DNA from: a virus
DNA length: 64,000 nucleotides
IMG/VR virus record: IMGVR_UViG_3300009378_000007
Coordinates: 1 to 64,000 of that record
Direction: 5' to 3' (one strand)
The translations under genes and the position numbers were made by a program. Each line of letters begins with the position of its first letter. Within the stretch, counting starts at the first letter, position 1. Of this stretch, positions 1 through 8,131 are shown one piece after another. Below the pieces are notes generated by a model that had not been told where the DNA came from, searched no databases, and saw nothing but the letters and a program-made list of their open reading frames with translations.

Positions 1-1421
1 CTATTGACCAATTGTATGATCGTAGGGGCCTACGTAAAGACCAAGGGTACACCACAGATTTGTTGGTCAAGGGGCGTTCTGGAGAGTTTGCAAAAGCCAT
101 TCATTGGTGGTACCGGGGTAAATCACCTGTTGTCAAAACCACTACACAATCCGGGTATAATGTCACAACAACAAAGAAGCATGAGGTACTGACTTTGGGA
201 CAAGACCTACGTCCGGAATGGGTTCCTGTGAAGCGCCTTCAAAAATCCGATTACCTGTGCATTGACACACAGGGGCAGGAGGCGACGGAACCCCTGAGGC
301 TGAACCTCACAGATTATCCGGTTAAAGGAGGTTGGTCCCAAAAAGCTGCAACCAAACCGACAGAAATGACACCCGATTTGGCCTATGTGTTAGGACTTAT
401 CGTGTCTGAGGGCACACTTAAGAAGAAAAACGTGGTTTCGATCACGAATTCGAATCTGGGAGTCCTTGACCGATACCAAGAGGCTTTTACCTCTGTTTTT
501 GGTGTGGTTCCTGAACGGACCTTAAGTAGCCCGAAAGGTCGTAGGTATAACATTAAGGGTGTGACGGGTACCTCCAATTCGGATGTTTACAAGATGTCCT
601 TCGAGGAGGTAAAGGTCGTACATTGGTTGAAGGAACTCGGGGTCGTACAGAAACGGAAATCCGAGGTGAACAATCCGTCTGCCTACAGAGTAGTACCTTG
701 GTCCATCCTTCAGGCCCCGACGGAATGCCGATTGGCTTTCATTGCCGCTTTTCTTGACGGTGATGGCTCTGTTGCCCAAAGGAAAGATACTGTGGCTCTG
801 CGTTTTTGCAGTAGTAGTGGCCAATTGTTGGACCAAATGCAGATACTATTGGCGGACCTCGGGGTACCCAGCTTTCGGATGACTGACCACCCCAAATGGT
901 TAAGTGTTATTCGGTATTTTGGGAACAAATTTTACAGGCGTCTACGTCCTTGGTTGGCCCATACTGAAAAAAACCAGTACGATGTACGTGAAGCGGATTT
1001 ACAAGGACGTACATTCGGGGTACCTATACCACCTATCCGAAACTTCTTGGCATCCCGTTGGATCCGCAGAGAAACCAATGTTGGTGAGTGGTTTGAAAAT
1101 GCGGAAGGCCAACCAGTTTTAATTGAAGGCTTTGGTCACCGCACCTCAAAATACTTGGGATCAACGGTTGGGAAGGGTAAACATCGAGATGGAGTCCTGC
1201 CCTACTCTAACTTTGAGAAAGGTCTATACTCCGATTTATTGGATATCCTGGAACAAATTGATCCTGTAGTTGTCAGACGATTGGTGCGCTTGTCTGAACT
1301 CCAGTACTTCTTTGACCCGGTACAGGAGGTAAAACCAGCTGGAACTTCCCATTTGTATGACCTGACCATGGAACACAAAGTGGCACCTGCCTTTGTGTCT
1401 AACGGTATCGTGGTACATAAC
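1..1421 (+). mobile_element. LAGLIDADG (DOD) intein inside the portal-like gene
   Basis: Block B is visible as VTTTKKHEVL (TxxH) near base 170. Two LAGLIDADG-type helices follow: LAYVLGLIVSEG near 380 and LAFIAAFLDGDG near 735. The C-terminal splice junction is VVHN then Ser (bases 1410-1424), a standard His-Asn/Ser end. The catalytic N-terminal Cys or Ser lies just before the window. Both acidic endonuclease residues (E in SEG, D in GDG) are kept, so the homing endonuclease could be active. Confidence 0.9.
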
Positions 1422-2183
1422 AGTGGAGACATGTCGTATGGAACGATGGAAGTAGCGTTGTCAGTGTTTATTGAACACATGCGGGCGTTCCGTGACATGA
1501 CCACCCACAGGGTGTTTTACAACAAGCTGTTTCCATTGATCTCGGTTATCAATGGCTTTGAGAAGGAAGAGGATGCTCCAAAGCCTAACCCTTACTATCG
1601 ACACAGGACACCTGAGGAGTCGGCGGCCCGTCGGACAACTCCTATGTTGACAACCGACATGGTACAGTGGGATACGGCTGATACCAGTAAACTGGTTATT
1701 CCAACCATGCACTGGCATAAAGCCCTTCGGCCTGAGGCGGACACCGAGTACCTGACAGTATTGGAGACCCTGACCGAGAAGGGAGTGCCGGTCCCTCTGC
1801 GGATGTGGGCTGCTGCCGGTGGTCTATCTGTTGACAGCCTGATGAGTGACCTTGAGGAAGACGCGGAGATTAAGGACCGAATCAAGGAACTTAAAGGTGG
1901 AGGTGATGACGAGGACGACGATGATTTTTCCTTCTCTGGTCTGCGGTCTATCAAACGCCAGACCCTTACGGACAGGGATTTCGGAGACCTCGCAGAGTTG
2001 TCTACGACCGACAAAGCTGGCAAGAAACGGCACGTGTTCAACCAAACACGTGCCAACAAAGCCATCAATGATAAGATAATCAAGGCGGTCCGTGAGATTG
2101 CCAAGGAACCCAACAACAAACGCCGACAACGAATGGCACAGCGTTTTATTGGTCGTCGGAATCCCTATGGAGACGTGTCATGA
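1..2183 (+). CDS. Probable portal vertex protein, 5' partial, with in-frame intein
   Basis: The gene enters from outside the window, since the frame is open to base 3. The first 1421 bases are intein. The host protein resumes at Ser (codon 1422-1424) and runs about 253 residues, containing SGDMSYGTMEVALS, a LFPLISVINGF segment, PVPLRMWAAAGG and an acidic stretch (about DDEDDDD) near 1903-1925. It overlaps the ATG of a prohead protease by 4 bases, which matches the portal-protease order of T4-like head operons (gp20-gp21). The portal call rests on this order and on general resemblance to portal C-termini, so it is an inference. If spliced, the intein leaves an intact portal that forms the dodecameric DNA-entry ring. 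Alternative: another head-vertex or minor capsid protein. Confidence 0.7.
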   Translation, partial: IDQLYDRRGLRKDQGYTTDLLVKGRSGEFAKAIHWWYRGKSPVVKTTTQSGYNVTTTKKHEVLTLGQDLRPEWVPVKRLQKSDYLCIDTQGQEATEPLRLNLTDYPVKGGWSQKAATKPTEMTPDLAYVLGLIVSEGTLKKKNVVSITNSNLGVLDRYQEAFTSVFGVVPERTLSSPKGRRYNIKGVTGTSNSDVYKMSFEEVKVVHWLKELGVVQKRKSEVNNPSAYRVVPWSILQAPTECRLAFIAAFLDGDGSVAQRKDTVALRFCSSSGQLLDQMQILLADLGVPSFRMTDHPKWLSVIRYFGNKFYRRLRPWLAHTEKNQYDVREADLQGRTFGVPIPPIRNFLASRWIRRETNVGEWFENAEGQPVLIEGFGHRTSKYLGSTVGKGKHRDGVLPYSNFEKGLYSDLLDILEQIDPVVVRRLVRLSELQYFFDPVQEVKPAGTSHLYDLTMEHKVAPAFVSNGIVVHNSGDMSYGTMEVALSVFIEHMRAFRDMTTHRVFYNKLFPLISVINGFEKEEDAPKPNPYYRHRTPEESAARRTTPMLTTDMVQWDTADTSKLVIPTMHWHKALRPEADTEYLTVLETLTEKGVPVPLRMWAAAGGLSVDSLMSDLEEDAEIKDRIKELKGGGDDEDDDDFSFSGLRSIKRQTLTDRDFGDLAELSTTDKAGKKRHVFNQTRANKAINDKIIKAVREIAKEPNNKRRQRMAQRFIGRRNPYGDVS

Positions 2184-2974
2184 CACAATTTTTGCCAGGT
2201 CGGCGTCCTGTGAACAAGACAGCCAACTATGATCTCGGTGGAAGAGCCCTTTGCAACCCTCTGGAGGTCCACCAGGCGGTCAAACGAAAAGATGTGACCT
2301 TAGCCTCGGGCAGGGTCGTAATGCGGAATGAGGTCCTTGGAATGGAAAGCGGAGATACCTCGCTAGACATCAGCCAATGGTTACCTTTTGCCAGCAAAAC
2401 CTACGAGATCTCTGACAACCTCGAGGACTTTGTGATGGTGCCGGTTATTACGATTCCAACAGACTTACCAAACAGGAATGGTGTGGCGTTCCCGCTGGCA
2501 TCAATGGTAGCGTTCAACCCTGAAGCAGGGATGCAGGCGTTCAAGACGTTTAAAGGGAAACCATGTTTTGTTGAACATAAGAACACTGTTCTGTCAAAAG
2601 CCCGTGGTGTTATCGCCGATACCTACCTCCGTAAGATGCCGGAGTTCGGTCAAGGAAAGGTCTGGAAGTTCCTGGAGCTCTTGGCGTTTGACCGCACTAA
2701 GGATCCTGACCTGGTGAAGGATATCCTTAGTGGGCAGATGAACAGTTATTCCATGGGTGCCTACGTAGACCAGTACAGTTGTTCCTACTGTGGGAAGGAA
2801 CTGGGGCATTGTAGTCATATATCTGCCAACCGGCCTGTTGATTTCTACAAGAAAGGTAACAGGCTGGTGTATCGGCAGGTACATGGGGTCCAAGGTTTTG
2901 AAACCAGTGCTGTAAGTTCTCCCGCGTTTTACAGTGCTATCCAGGAGGACTCTAGCTTACTTTCAGTGGAGTAA
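2180..2974 (+). CDS. Prohead core protease (T4 gp21-like serine protease)
   Basis: 264 residues. The pattern fits the herpesvirus assemblin-like prohead proteases: a catalytic His in KPCFVEHKNT (about residue 133), then GVIADTYLRK, and a Ser in GQMNSYSMGAYVDQ (about residue 190). A CxxC...CxH cluster follows (SCSYCGKELGHCSH, about residues 201-214), which could bind zinc and is not a standard part of the family. The protein would cleave scaffold and head proteins during capsid maturation. It overlaps the portal-like gene by 4 bases, consistent with translational coupling. Scaffold and major capsid genes do not follow directly, so the head operon is rearranged or continues elsewhere. Confidence 0.8.
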   Translation: MTQFLPGRRPVNKTANYDLGGRALCNPLEVHQAVKRKDVTLASGRVVMRNEVLGMESGDTSLDISQWLPFASKTYEISDNLEDFVMVPVITIPTDLPNRNGVAFPLASMVAFNPEAGMQAFKTFKGKPCFVEHKNTVLSKARGVIADTYLRKMPEFGQGKVWKFLELLAFDRTKDPDLVKDILSGQMNSYSMGAYVDQYSCSYCGKELGHCSHISANRPVDFYKKGNRLVYRQVHGVQGFETSAVSSPAFYSAIQEDSSLLSVE

Positions 2975-3095
2975 CTTCAGAAGGTAGTTGTATAAGGGCT
3001 GCAAGTGTGGTGTTATCCGCCCTATCGAGTTTCCGGGACTCTGGGGTTGGGGATTCGGACTGACCGCTCGCCCCACCACCAAGTTTTCATGATCG

Positions 3096-3119
3096 CGTAG
3101 GTAGGCCTGCCTACGTTTT
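3096..3119 (+). terminator. Probable rho-independent terminator after the protease gene
   Basis: An eight-pair stem, CGTAGGTA / TGCCTACG (one G-T pair), closes a GGCC loop and is followed by TTTTA. The stretch from 2975 to this hairpin holds no convincing gene. A second GC-rich fold (GGTTGGGG with CCCCACC, 3037-3080) precedes it. Confidence 0.6.
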
Positions 3120-3159
3120 ATTGTGGGAACAGATCGCGGAGTATACCAAAGAGGATACC

Positions 3160-3339
3160 ATGATTAAAGAACTTGCCACACGAACGCCTAGTGTCTGTGC
3201 CCAGAGTGATAAGCAAAGGGAATACCAGGCGTTTTTCAACAAAAAATTGGATGAGTGGGATGCCTCCAGTCCCGCGGATTTGAGTGTCGAGGAACGGAAG
3301 AAGTTTTTCAATGAAATTGAGAAGGAGTGGGATGGTTAA
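3160..3339 (+). CDS. Small conserved-looking phage protein
   Basis: 59 residues, starting at the ATG preceded by AAAGAGG, which I prefer to an upstream TTG. The protein is charged, with an EYQAFFNKKLDEW segment and a C-terminal RKKFFNEIEKEW helix. This layout recalls small proteins encoded beside T4-like head genes, but I cannot name a function. It lies just after the terminator and begins the next + strand group. Confidence 0.6.
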   Translation: MIKELATRTPSVCAQSDKQREYQAFFNKKLDEWDASSPADLSVEERKKFFNEIEKEWDG

Positions 3340-3402
3340 GTGTGGTTGGGCGCGAGCATGAGGAGGTGAGTGTCATGTACTGAAAACCGAGGAGTGACTC
3401 CA

Positions 3403-3714
3403 ATGCAACTCTATATTAACGATATTGCCAACGCCCTCTCTAAATGTAGTTCCATCGAGGCCAACGCCCATCTATTGAGGTTCCTCTCACGGGCACTAAT
3501 GCGGGCCGTCCAAAAAACAAATGCAGTATACATATTCGACCTTTGTATCTGGGATACTGATGAACCCCATCGTCAAATAAGGTACCTGGAGACGTCGAAA
3601 GGTGGGCCTACCCCTACCAAGAAAACTAGGCGGTACTCTACCGAGGTGGAATACTTTGGCATCCATAAGGAGTGCGGCGCATGTACGTTCCAATTGGAGT
3701 TTAACTATGACTAA
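3403..3714 (+). CDS. Hypothetical protein
   Basis: 103 residues. The ATG at 3403 has GAGGAG eight bases upstream. A GTG at 3370 with AGGAGG only three bases upstream is a weaker option. The C-terminal half has CGACTF and several aromatic residues. No family recognised. It overlaps the next gene by 8 bases. Confidence 0.6.
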   Translation: MQLYINDIANALSKCSSIEANAHLLRFLSRALMRAVQKTNAVYIFDLCIWDTDEPHRQIRYLETSKGGPTPTKKTRRYSTEVEYFGIHKECGACTFQLEFNYD

Positions 3715-4030
3715 CCCGTTTAACGTAGAGAACGTCGAGTACCTTGTGAAGGTCAACATTGACCTCATTGGGTACTTCTTTGATCGATTGCGTATCGTAC
3801 CGCGTGTTGTAATCTTTGGATACATGTGGCTGGTGTACGATACCATTACGTGGGCAAAAGGGTTGCCCGATATCAGCACACAGCAAGCTGGGGTAGTGGC
3901 GGCTGTTGTTGGTTTCGCCGCTCCTTTATTTGCCTTTTATGTCAACGCCAGCACAATGTTGAAGGGATTCACAAAGAGATCCGGCTCGGCAGATAAACAA
4001 AATGAAAAACCTGGAGGACCCACCGCGTAA
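3707..4030 (+). CDS. Small membrane protein, holin-like
   Basis: 107 residues from the ATG at 3707, with GGAG seven bases upstream. Two hydrophobic segments are visible: VVIFGYMWLVYDTITWA (about residues 29-45) and AGVVAAVVGFAAPLFAFYVN (about 57-76), followed by a basic polar tail. The arrangement fits a small two-helix membrane protein such as a holin or lysis accessory, but no catalytic or family-specific motif supports this. It is followed by another one-helix protein and a coiled-coil membrane protein, a cluster reminiscent of lysis or spanin genes. Confidence 0.6.
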   Translation: MTNPFNVENVEYLVKVNIDLIGYFFDRLRIVPRVVIFGYMWLVYDTITWAKGLPDISTQQAGVVAAVVGFAAPLFAFYVNASTMLKGFTKRSGSADKQNEKPGGPTA

Positions 4031-4142
4031 TTGGAGGGACCGCTTGGTTGATGCGGCCCTAGTGCTTTTTCAATTTTTGATTCTGGCCGTAGTGCTCGGA
4101 GTGTCTGTCGCTGTCATAGATTTAACGGCCAGAATATTTTAA
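4002..4142 (+). CDS. Very small single-helix membrane protein
   Basis: 46 residues, overlapping the end of the preceding gene. A polar N-terminus (LEDPPRNWRDRL) leads into one membrane helix, ALVLFQFLILAVVLGVSVAV. No clear Shine-Dalgarno, so translation probably relies on coupling. The position between two membrane proteins suggests a lysis-related role, unproven. Confidence 0.5.
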   Translation: MKNLEDPPRNWRDRLVDAALVLFQFLILAVVLGVSVAVIDLTARIF

Positions 4143-4192
4143 ATACCGGCTATTTATGTCCCTTTCTAGGGGGTAAAGAGGAGGATAGTACC

Positions 4193-4591
4193 GTGGGTGA
4201 CAACGATGTGGATGTGGAAGAGCTGGTGGATAAAGAGGTGCGTGAGAAACTGGACAGGAAGTTTGGCTGGCAAAAGGTAAGTGCTGTTTTATCTGTGATT
4301 ATACCCTTGGTAGGTGGGGTTTGGTGGGTTGCCAATAACATCGTGACCAAAGAAGCCTTGGCAGAAGAGCGTCAGGTTATCGAGGCAGGTGTGGCATCCC
4401 GTATTCTCGCGGTCGAGCGAGAACTCCTGGCGTATAAAATTGAGAGTGTGACTGGTTATATTGAGTATTTGGAAGACCGTGTACAGAGAGGTGAGGCTAA
4501 TGACAATGACCACAGATTACTCAAGTACAACCAAAGGAGGCTCGACCGTCTCCTACGCCAGGAACAGGTGTTGGGGGGTCGTGATAGATGA
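4193..4591 (+). CDS. Membrane-anchored coiled-coil protein
   Basis: 132 residues from a GTG with AGGAGGA upstream. An acidic N-terminus is followed by one hydrophobic segment (VSAVLSVIIPLVGGVWWVANN, about residues 29-49) and a long charged helical stretch to the C-terminus. Inner-membrane spanins (Rz-like) have this general build, but the helix is not at the extreme N-terminus, so the call is tentative. It is followed immediately (TGA ATG) by the GGDEF gene. Confidence 0.5.
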   Translation: MGDNDVDVEELVDKEVREKLDRKFGWQKVSAVLSVIIPLVGGVWWVANNIVTKEALAEERQVIEAGVASRILAVERELLAYKIESVTGYIEYLEDRVQRGEANDNDHRLLKYNQRRLDRLLRQEQVLGGRDR

Positions 4592-5950
4592 ATGTTAACA
4601 GAAAAACCAGCCGTACAAGATTGTGGGGTGACACCATCCGCCGCTTGGTTTATGCAACAGGAGCCTAATATTTCTAACCAACAAAAATTTAACTCGGTGA
4701 TGGTACTTAACCGTCTGTTGTTGACCTCGCTTGACCAGATGCCTTTGAAATCCCAGTTACAAGAGTTTTTAAAGATCATCCTGGACATACCTTGGTTTAA
4801 ACTGGTGCCAAAAGGAGGAGTGTTCCTGGTAGACGAACAGTCAGGTCACCTACACTTGATGGCACAGCAAGGGTTCCTGGAAGAGCAGAAGGTACAATGC
4901 GCGGTTATAAAACTAGGGGATTGTCTGTGTGGTAGAGTACTGCAATCACAGAGCCTCCTCTTCGCCGATAAAGTGGACCACCAACATGACTTTACATTCG
5001 AGGGCATGGTTCCTCATGGGCATTATGTAGTGCCCATCATGGATGCTGATAAGCTCTTGGGAGTACTTAACCTATATCTGGAAGAAGGGCATCCTGTGAA
5101 TAAGGAAGAACAGGATTTCCTTGGCGTGGTAGCTTCGACAGTCGCGTGTTTAATCAAACGGAGGTATTTGGAACACCAGCTAAAACTCCAGGTAGAGAGG
5201 GACAAACTGACAGGGTTACCCAACCGCAGCCTATTTTTGGACCGTTTGTCACAGTCTATGTATGCCGCCAAGAGGCACAGAGAACAGGTTGTGTTAATGT
5301 TTATTGACCTGGATCGTTTCAAGTGGGTGAATGACACTCTCGGACACGACGCAGGGGATGACTTGCTGCGGGAGGTAGCCATCCGTATCAAGAGTTGCGT
5401 GCGGCAGTCGGATACTGTAGCCCGTCTTGGAGGGGATGAATTCACTACTATCCTGACAGGTATCACCCATCCCTGTTATGTTGAGTTGGTTGCCCGTAAG
5501 ATTCTGGAACAGTTAACGTTACCCTTCCAGCTGTGTGGGCAGAACATTTTCATCTCCTGTTCAATCGGTATCTCAGTCTACCCAGACGACGCAGAACTCC
5601 AAGAAGACCTGCTCAAGAGTGCCGACAGTGCAATGTATGAATCCAAGAATGCTGGACGTGGTACCTTCCACTTTTATCATCCAGAAATGCAAGAGAAAGC
5701 TTGCCGTCGTGTTGAAATAGAAGCCTCCGTCCGTGAAGGTCTGGAAAAAGGTGAGTTTTATCTGGTATACCAACCTAAAATAAACCTGGGGGCCAACAAG
5801 GTAGAAGCAGTCGAAGCCCTTGTCCGTTGGGAACATAAAGGTGAGTTGAAACGCCCAGATGATTTTATTCCTGTTGCGGGGGTTTTGCCTCGGCATTGGC
5901 CTCAGCCGGAGCGTCAGTGGCAGGCTGGCCCTCTGGAGGGGCTTCCTTAA
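4592..5950 (+). CDS. GAF-GGDEF protein with truncated EAL domain (probable diguanylate cyclase)
   Basis: 452 residues. Residues about 40-190 look like a GAF sensor. Residues 200-365 are a GGDEF domain with an intact GGDEF active site (280-284) and a product-inhibition I-site RxxD (RQSD, 271-274) exactly five residues upstream, plus FIDLDRFKWVND. An EAL domain begins near 375 and contains the EAL signature (408-410, EALVRW) but ends at DDFIPVA (423-429), before most phosphodiesterase catalytic residues. The last 23 residues are unrelated sequence read antisense to the next gene. Expected activity is c-di-GMP synthesis from two GTP with feedback control, and phosphodiesterase activity is almost certainly lost. 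Sensor ligand unknown. Probably acquired from a bacterium. Confidence 0.88.
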   Translation: MLTEKPAVQDCGVTPSAAWFMQQEPNISNQQKFNSVMVLNRLLLTSLDQMPLKSQLQEFLKIILDIPWFKLVPKGGVFLVDEQSGHLHLMAQQGFLEEQKVQCAVIKLGDCLCGRVLQSQSLLFADKVDHQHDFTFEGMVPHGHYVVPIMDADKLLGVLNLYLEEGHPVNKEEQDFLGVVASTVACLIKRRYLEHQLKLQVERDKLTGLPNRSLFLDRLSQSMYAAKRHREQVVLMFIDLDRFKWVNDTLGHDAGDDLLREVAIRIKSCVRQSDTVARLGGDEFTTILTGITHPCYVELVARKILEQLTLPFQLCGQNIFISCSIGISVYPDDAELQEDLLKSADSAMYESKNAGRGTFHFYHPEMQEKACRRVEIEASVREGLEKGEFYLVYQPKINLGANKVEAVEALVRWEHKGELKRPDDFIPVAGVLPRHWPQPERQWQAGPLEGLP

Positions 5951-6242
5951 CCGGCTCTTTGATGGCGCCGACCGCTTTGGCAATTCGCACGATCGTGGCT
6001 TGCTTATGCTGTTCGCGGTTGAACTTCCGGCTGATTAAGGTAACGCCTGCCGCGGCTGAGTTGAATCCGTCAACATAAGCGGTGGTCAAGGCTTCCGCCA
6101 GCTCGACGATGGGCATGGTAATCGTGGGGCCTTGTGGGCGTGCTCCCATCGGCTCTGGCGGCTGGATCCCGTTCTCTCCGGGCAGGGCAGTTACTGTGGG
6201 CGCAGGGGGTTGGGGTGTTTCGGTCTTCGGCTCATCGGCCAT
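5865..6242 (-). CDS. Pro/Ala/Glu-rich hypothetical protein
   Basis: 125 residues with low-complexity Pro/Glu/Ala ends and a more ordered middle (about residues 42-95: MPIVELAEALTTAYVDGF then a basic KFNREQHKQATIV helix). GGAG precedes the ATG. The last four codons and the stop lie inside the truncated EAL gene on the other strand, so its present C-terminus was created by the junction. Preceded by a TGTAAATA element. Function unknown; an unstructured virion or scaffold-like role is possible. Confidence 0.65.
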   Translation of the reverse strand: MADEPKTETPQPPAPTVTALPGENGIQPPEPMGARPQGPTITMPIVELAEALTTAYVDGFNSAAAGVTLISRKFNREQHKQATIVRIAKAVGAIKEPVKEAPPEGQPATDAPAEANAEAKPPQQE

Positions 6243-6285
6243 AGTACTTCTCCTTCTGGTAATAGTTGGGTGAACGCTCAGGGTT

Positions 6286-6293
6286 TATTTACA
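6286..6293 (-). promoter_or_regulatory. TGTAAATA element (putative late promoter)
   Basis: Perfect copy of the recurring motif, 44 bases upstream of the 6242 start codon and just after the pyrF stop. Confidence 0.6.
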
Positions 6294-6294
6294 G

Positions 6295-7401
6295 TTAACC
6301 TTGTGAAACTGGATTAAACTCTGACACTGGGACATTGATGACCTTGGCTCCTGACTTGCGGATCCTGCCCATCAAGGTATCCTGAGAGGTGTAAACTCCT
6401 TCCAGCACTTCTTGTTGCCCGTTGTGTACCACGATATCCTTGCTCTTTAAGTTGTTCCGCCACCTTTCAAGTGCGAACCGCTTTTGGATGGCTTCCTTCA
6501 ACAGACGAGCTTCCTCTTCACACCGAAGACGGATAAACTCTGGCCAGTTCTCTCCGTCCCACAACGCTTGTTCCTCTTTAGTCCTTCTCTTTGGATACAA
6601 TACCGACCGTGACGCTGCCGCATAGGCGCCTAGTAAGTCAGGTCCTGCCCCAGCTACGATCGTTTCGATCGATCCTCCTTGAACACCAATACCAGGCATC
6701 AAGAACAAAGCCCGTTTATTAAACTGCCGGATCGATCGCACCTCTCGTATGTCTTTGGTGGCCCCTACAACAAGCCCAAGATTGGAGTATTTACAATGGA
6801 GGGGTCGATAGTCCTTCCCCCAGTCATGTGCTTTTTCTGCCACCCTTTCATATAAACACCCACCCATGTTGTCAGAAAAGTCCTGAAAGTCATCGGCCCC
6901 AGAGTTGGAGGTCCGACAGAGGAGGGACACTCCAGCATCCCTGTTGGCGTCCAGGAAAGGAAGAACAGAATCCTTGCCCATGTAAGGTGCTACTGTAATT
7001 GCATCAACCATCCAAGGGTTGGGAAAACCATGAGTTGACCGGGAGTTTAACCAAGCTCTTCCATAAGCGGCTGCGGTGTTGCCAATGTCATTCCGCTTGG
7101 CGTCCAAGATGACAATCTGACCAAGTTCCCGGAGGCTTTCGATCACGTATTCCAAGACCTCCAGACCATCCCGTTGGAATTGTTCGTAGAAAGCAGCTTG
7201 AGGCTTGAACGCCACCGCGTGTTGGCGGGTGGCTTCAATAACCTGCCGAAGATAGGACCCAATGACAGAGGAAAGCCCTACTCCATTTTCTTGGGCTTCT
7301 TTTTGTACTTCTGGCGGCATCTTGGACAGATCTGGATCCAGACCTATGATTACCCGGCTGTCAATCTCTTGTGCCCTTTCCACCATTCTCTTTGCAAACA
7401 T
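6295..7401 (-). CDS. pyrF: Orotidine 5'-phosphate decarboxylase (PyrF, type 2-like)
   Basis: 368 residues. The catalytic Lys/Asp segment ILDAKRNDIGNTAAAYGRA (about 97-115) is the OMP decarboxylase signature, and LFLMPGIGVQGG (about 237-248) is the phosphate-binding end of the barrel. The longer type 2 architecture fits. It makes UMP from OMP in de novo pyrimidine synthesis. The last roughly 80 residues extend beyond the barrel and are not recognised. Two PyrE-like genes elsewhere in the window supply the preceding step. Confidence 0.9.
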   Translation of the reverse strand: MFAKRMVERAQEIDSRVIIGLDPDLSKMPPEVQKEAQENGVGLSSVIGSYLRQVIEATRQHAVAFKPQAAFYEQFQRDGLEVLEYVIESLRELGQIVILDAKRNDIGNTAAAYGRAWLNSRSTHGFPNPWMVDAITVAPYMGKDSVLPFLDANRDAGVSLLCRTSNSGADDFQDFSDNMGGCLYERVAEKAHDWGKDYRPLHCKYSNLGLVVGATKDIREVRSIRQFNKRALFLMPGIGVQGGSIETIVAGAGPDLLGAYAAASRSVLYPKRRTKEEQALWDGENWPEFIRLRCEEEARLLKEAIQKRFALERWRNNLKSKDIVVHNGQQEVLEGVYTSQDTLMGRIRKSGAKVINVPVSEFNPVSQG

Positions 7402-7411
7402 ACTCGGCCCC

Positions 7412-7753
7412 TTATACTACAAATGAATTGAACTCCCATGGGTCCCCAGAAGGACCCGCATACCGGATGGCATACCGGCGAAAATTCATATCACCGGACG
7501 CTTGTTTTCCTGTCCATCCTGTCACCCACATTCCCTTGAGGCCCCCAAACGCTTTCGTACCCACAGGCTCCCCATTAGTATGAGCTTCCATCCAGTCTTC
7601 CATGTCGGCAATGTAGTGTTGAGCACAGCACAGGATGTTTACGAAAAACGTGTTGGGAAAACAGGTACCATCAACGTAACCCTCTTGGATAATATACTCC
7701 TCAAGGGTCGGTACCAATGTTACGCCTTCATCAGGGAAAACACATTCAGCCAT
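7412..7753 (-). CDS. Hypothetical protein
   Basis: 113 residues from the ATG that overlaps the preceding stop region. Contains GTKAFGGLKGMWVTGW and a final PSGDPWEF segment, with Cys pairs near residues 42-43. No family recognised. No strong ribosome site, so translation is probably coupled. Confidence 0.6.
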   Translation of the reverse strand: MAECVFPDEGVTLVPTLEEYIIQEGYVDGTCFPNTFFVNILCCAQHYIADMEDWMEAHTNGEPVGTKAFGGLKGMWVTGWTGKQASGDMNFRRYAIRYAGPSGDPWEFNSFVV

Positions 7754-7755
7754 GG

Positions 7756-7929
7756 TCACACTGTTTCGCAAGGTCTGCCCATGTCACATCCACATAGGTG
7801 CCGACTGTGGACCAGGAGCGACCCTCTATCAGGTTTCTTTGGTTGAGGAATATCCTCGGGTTTGGGGGCACGCAAAGGTCTGGAAGGGTTCTTTGCGTGC
7901 CAAAATTCGCGCATCTCCTTAAGGTCCAT
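7756..7929 (-). CDS. Small basic hypothetical protein
   Basis: 57 residues, starting at MDLKEM because AGGAGG lies eight bases upstream inside the previous gene. Rich in Lys, Arg and Pro, with CGCD near the end. Overlaps the previous stop by 11 bases. Unknown function. Confidence 0.55.
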   Translation of the reverse strand: MDLKEMREFWHAKNPSRPLRAPKPEDIPQPKKPDRGSLLVHSRHLCGCDMGRPCETV

Positions 7930-8131
7930 CCGTCGGTTCCTCCTCTGCATCTTGTTCTCCCCAAAGCCCTTCAATGAAATCACAGGCTCTTTCGTAACTG
8001 TCGGTAATAAGGACCGGTTCTGTCTCTCCCCTATCCTTGTCGATAACAGCGTGTCCAGCGTCCCATTGCTGAATATAATACCGACCGTCGTTTCGGGAAG
8101 GTAGTCTAGGTTTGGTTGTTTGTGTTTCCAT
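7919..8131 (-). CDS. Small acidic hypothetical protein
   Basis: 70 residues beginning METQTTKPRL, with a GRYYIQQWDAGHAVID strand-like core and an acidic tail. Overlaps both neighbours by 11-26 bases. No family recognised. Confidence 0.6.
   Translation of the reverse strand: METQTTKPRLPSRNDGRYYIQQWDAGHAVIDKDRGETEPVLITDSYERACDFIEGLWGEQDAEEEPTDGP

Noticed and set aside
1595-2119. Minus-strand frame of 174 codons opposite the portal-like gene
   Set aside because: Low-complexity Ser/Arg-rich shadow of the acidic C-extein; no ribosome site.
2975-3095. Possible tRNA ending CCACCACCA between the protease gene and the terminator
   Set aside because: No T-arm, anticodon arm or seven-base acceptor pairing could be drawn. 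Only a local GC-rich hairpin is present.
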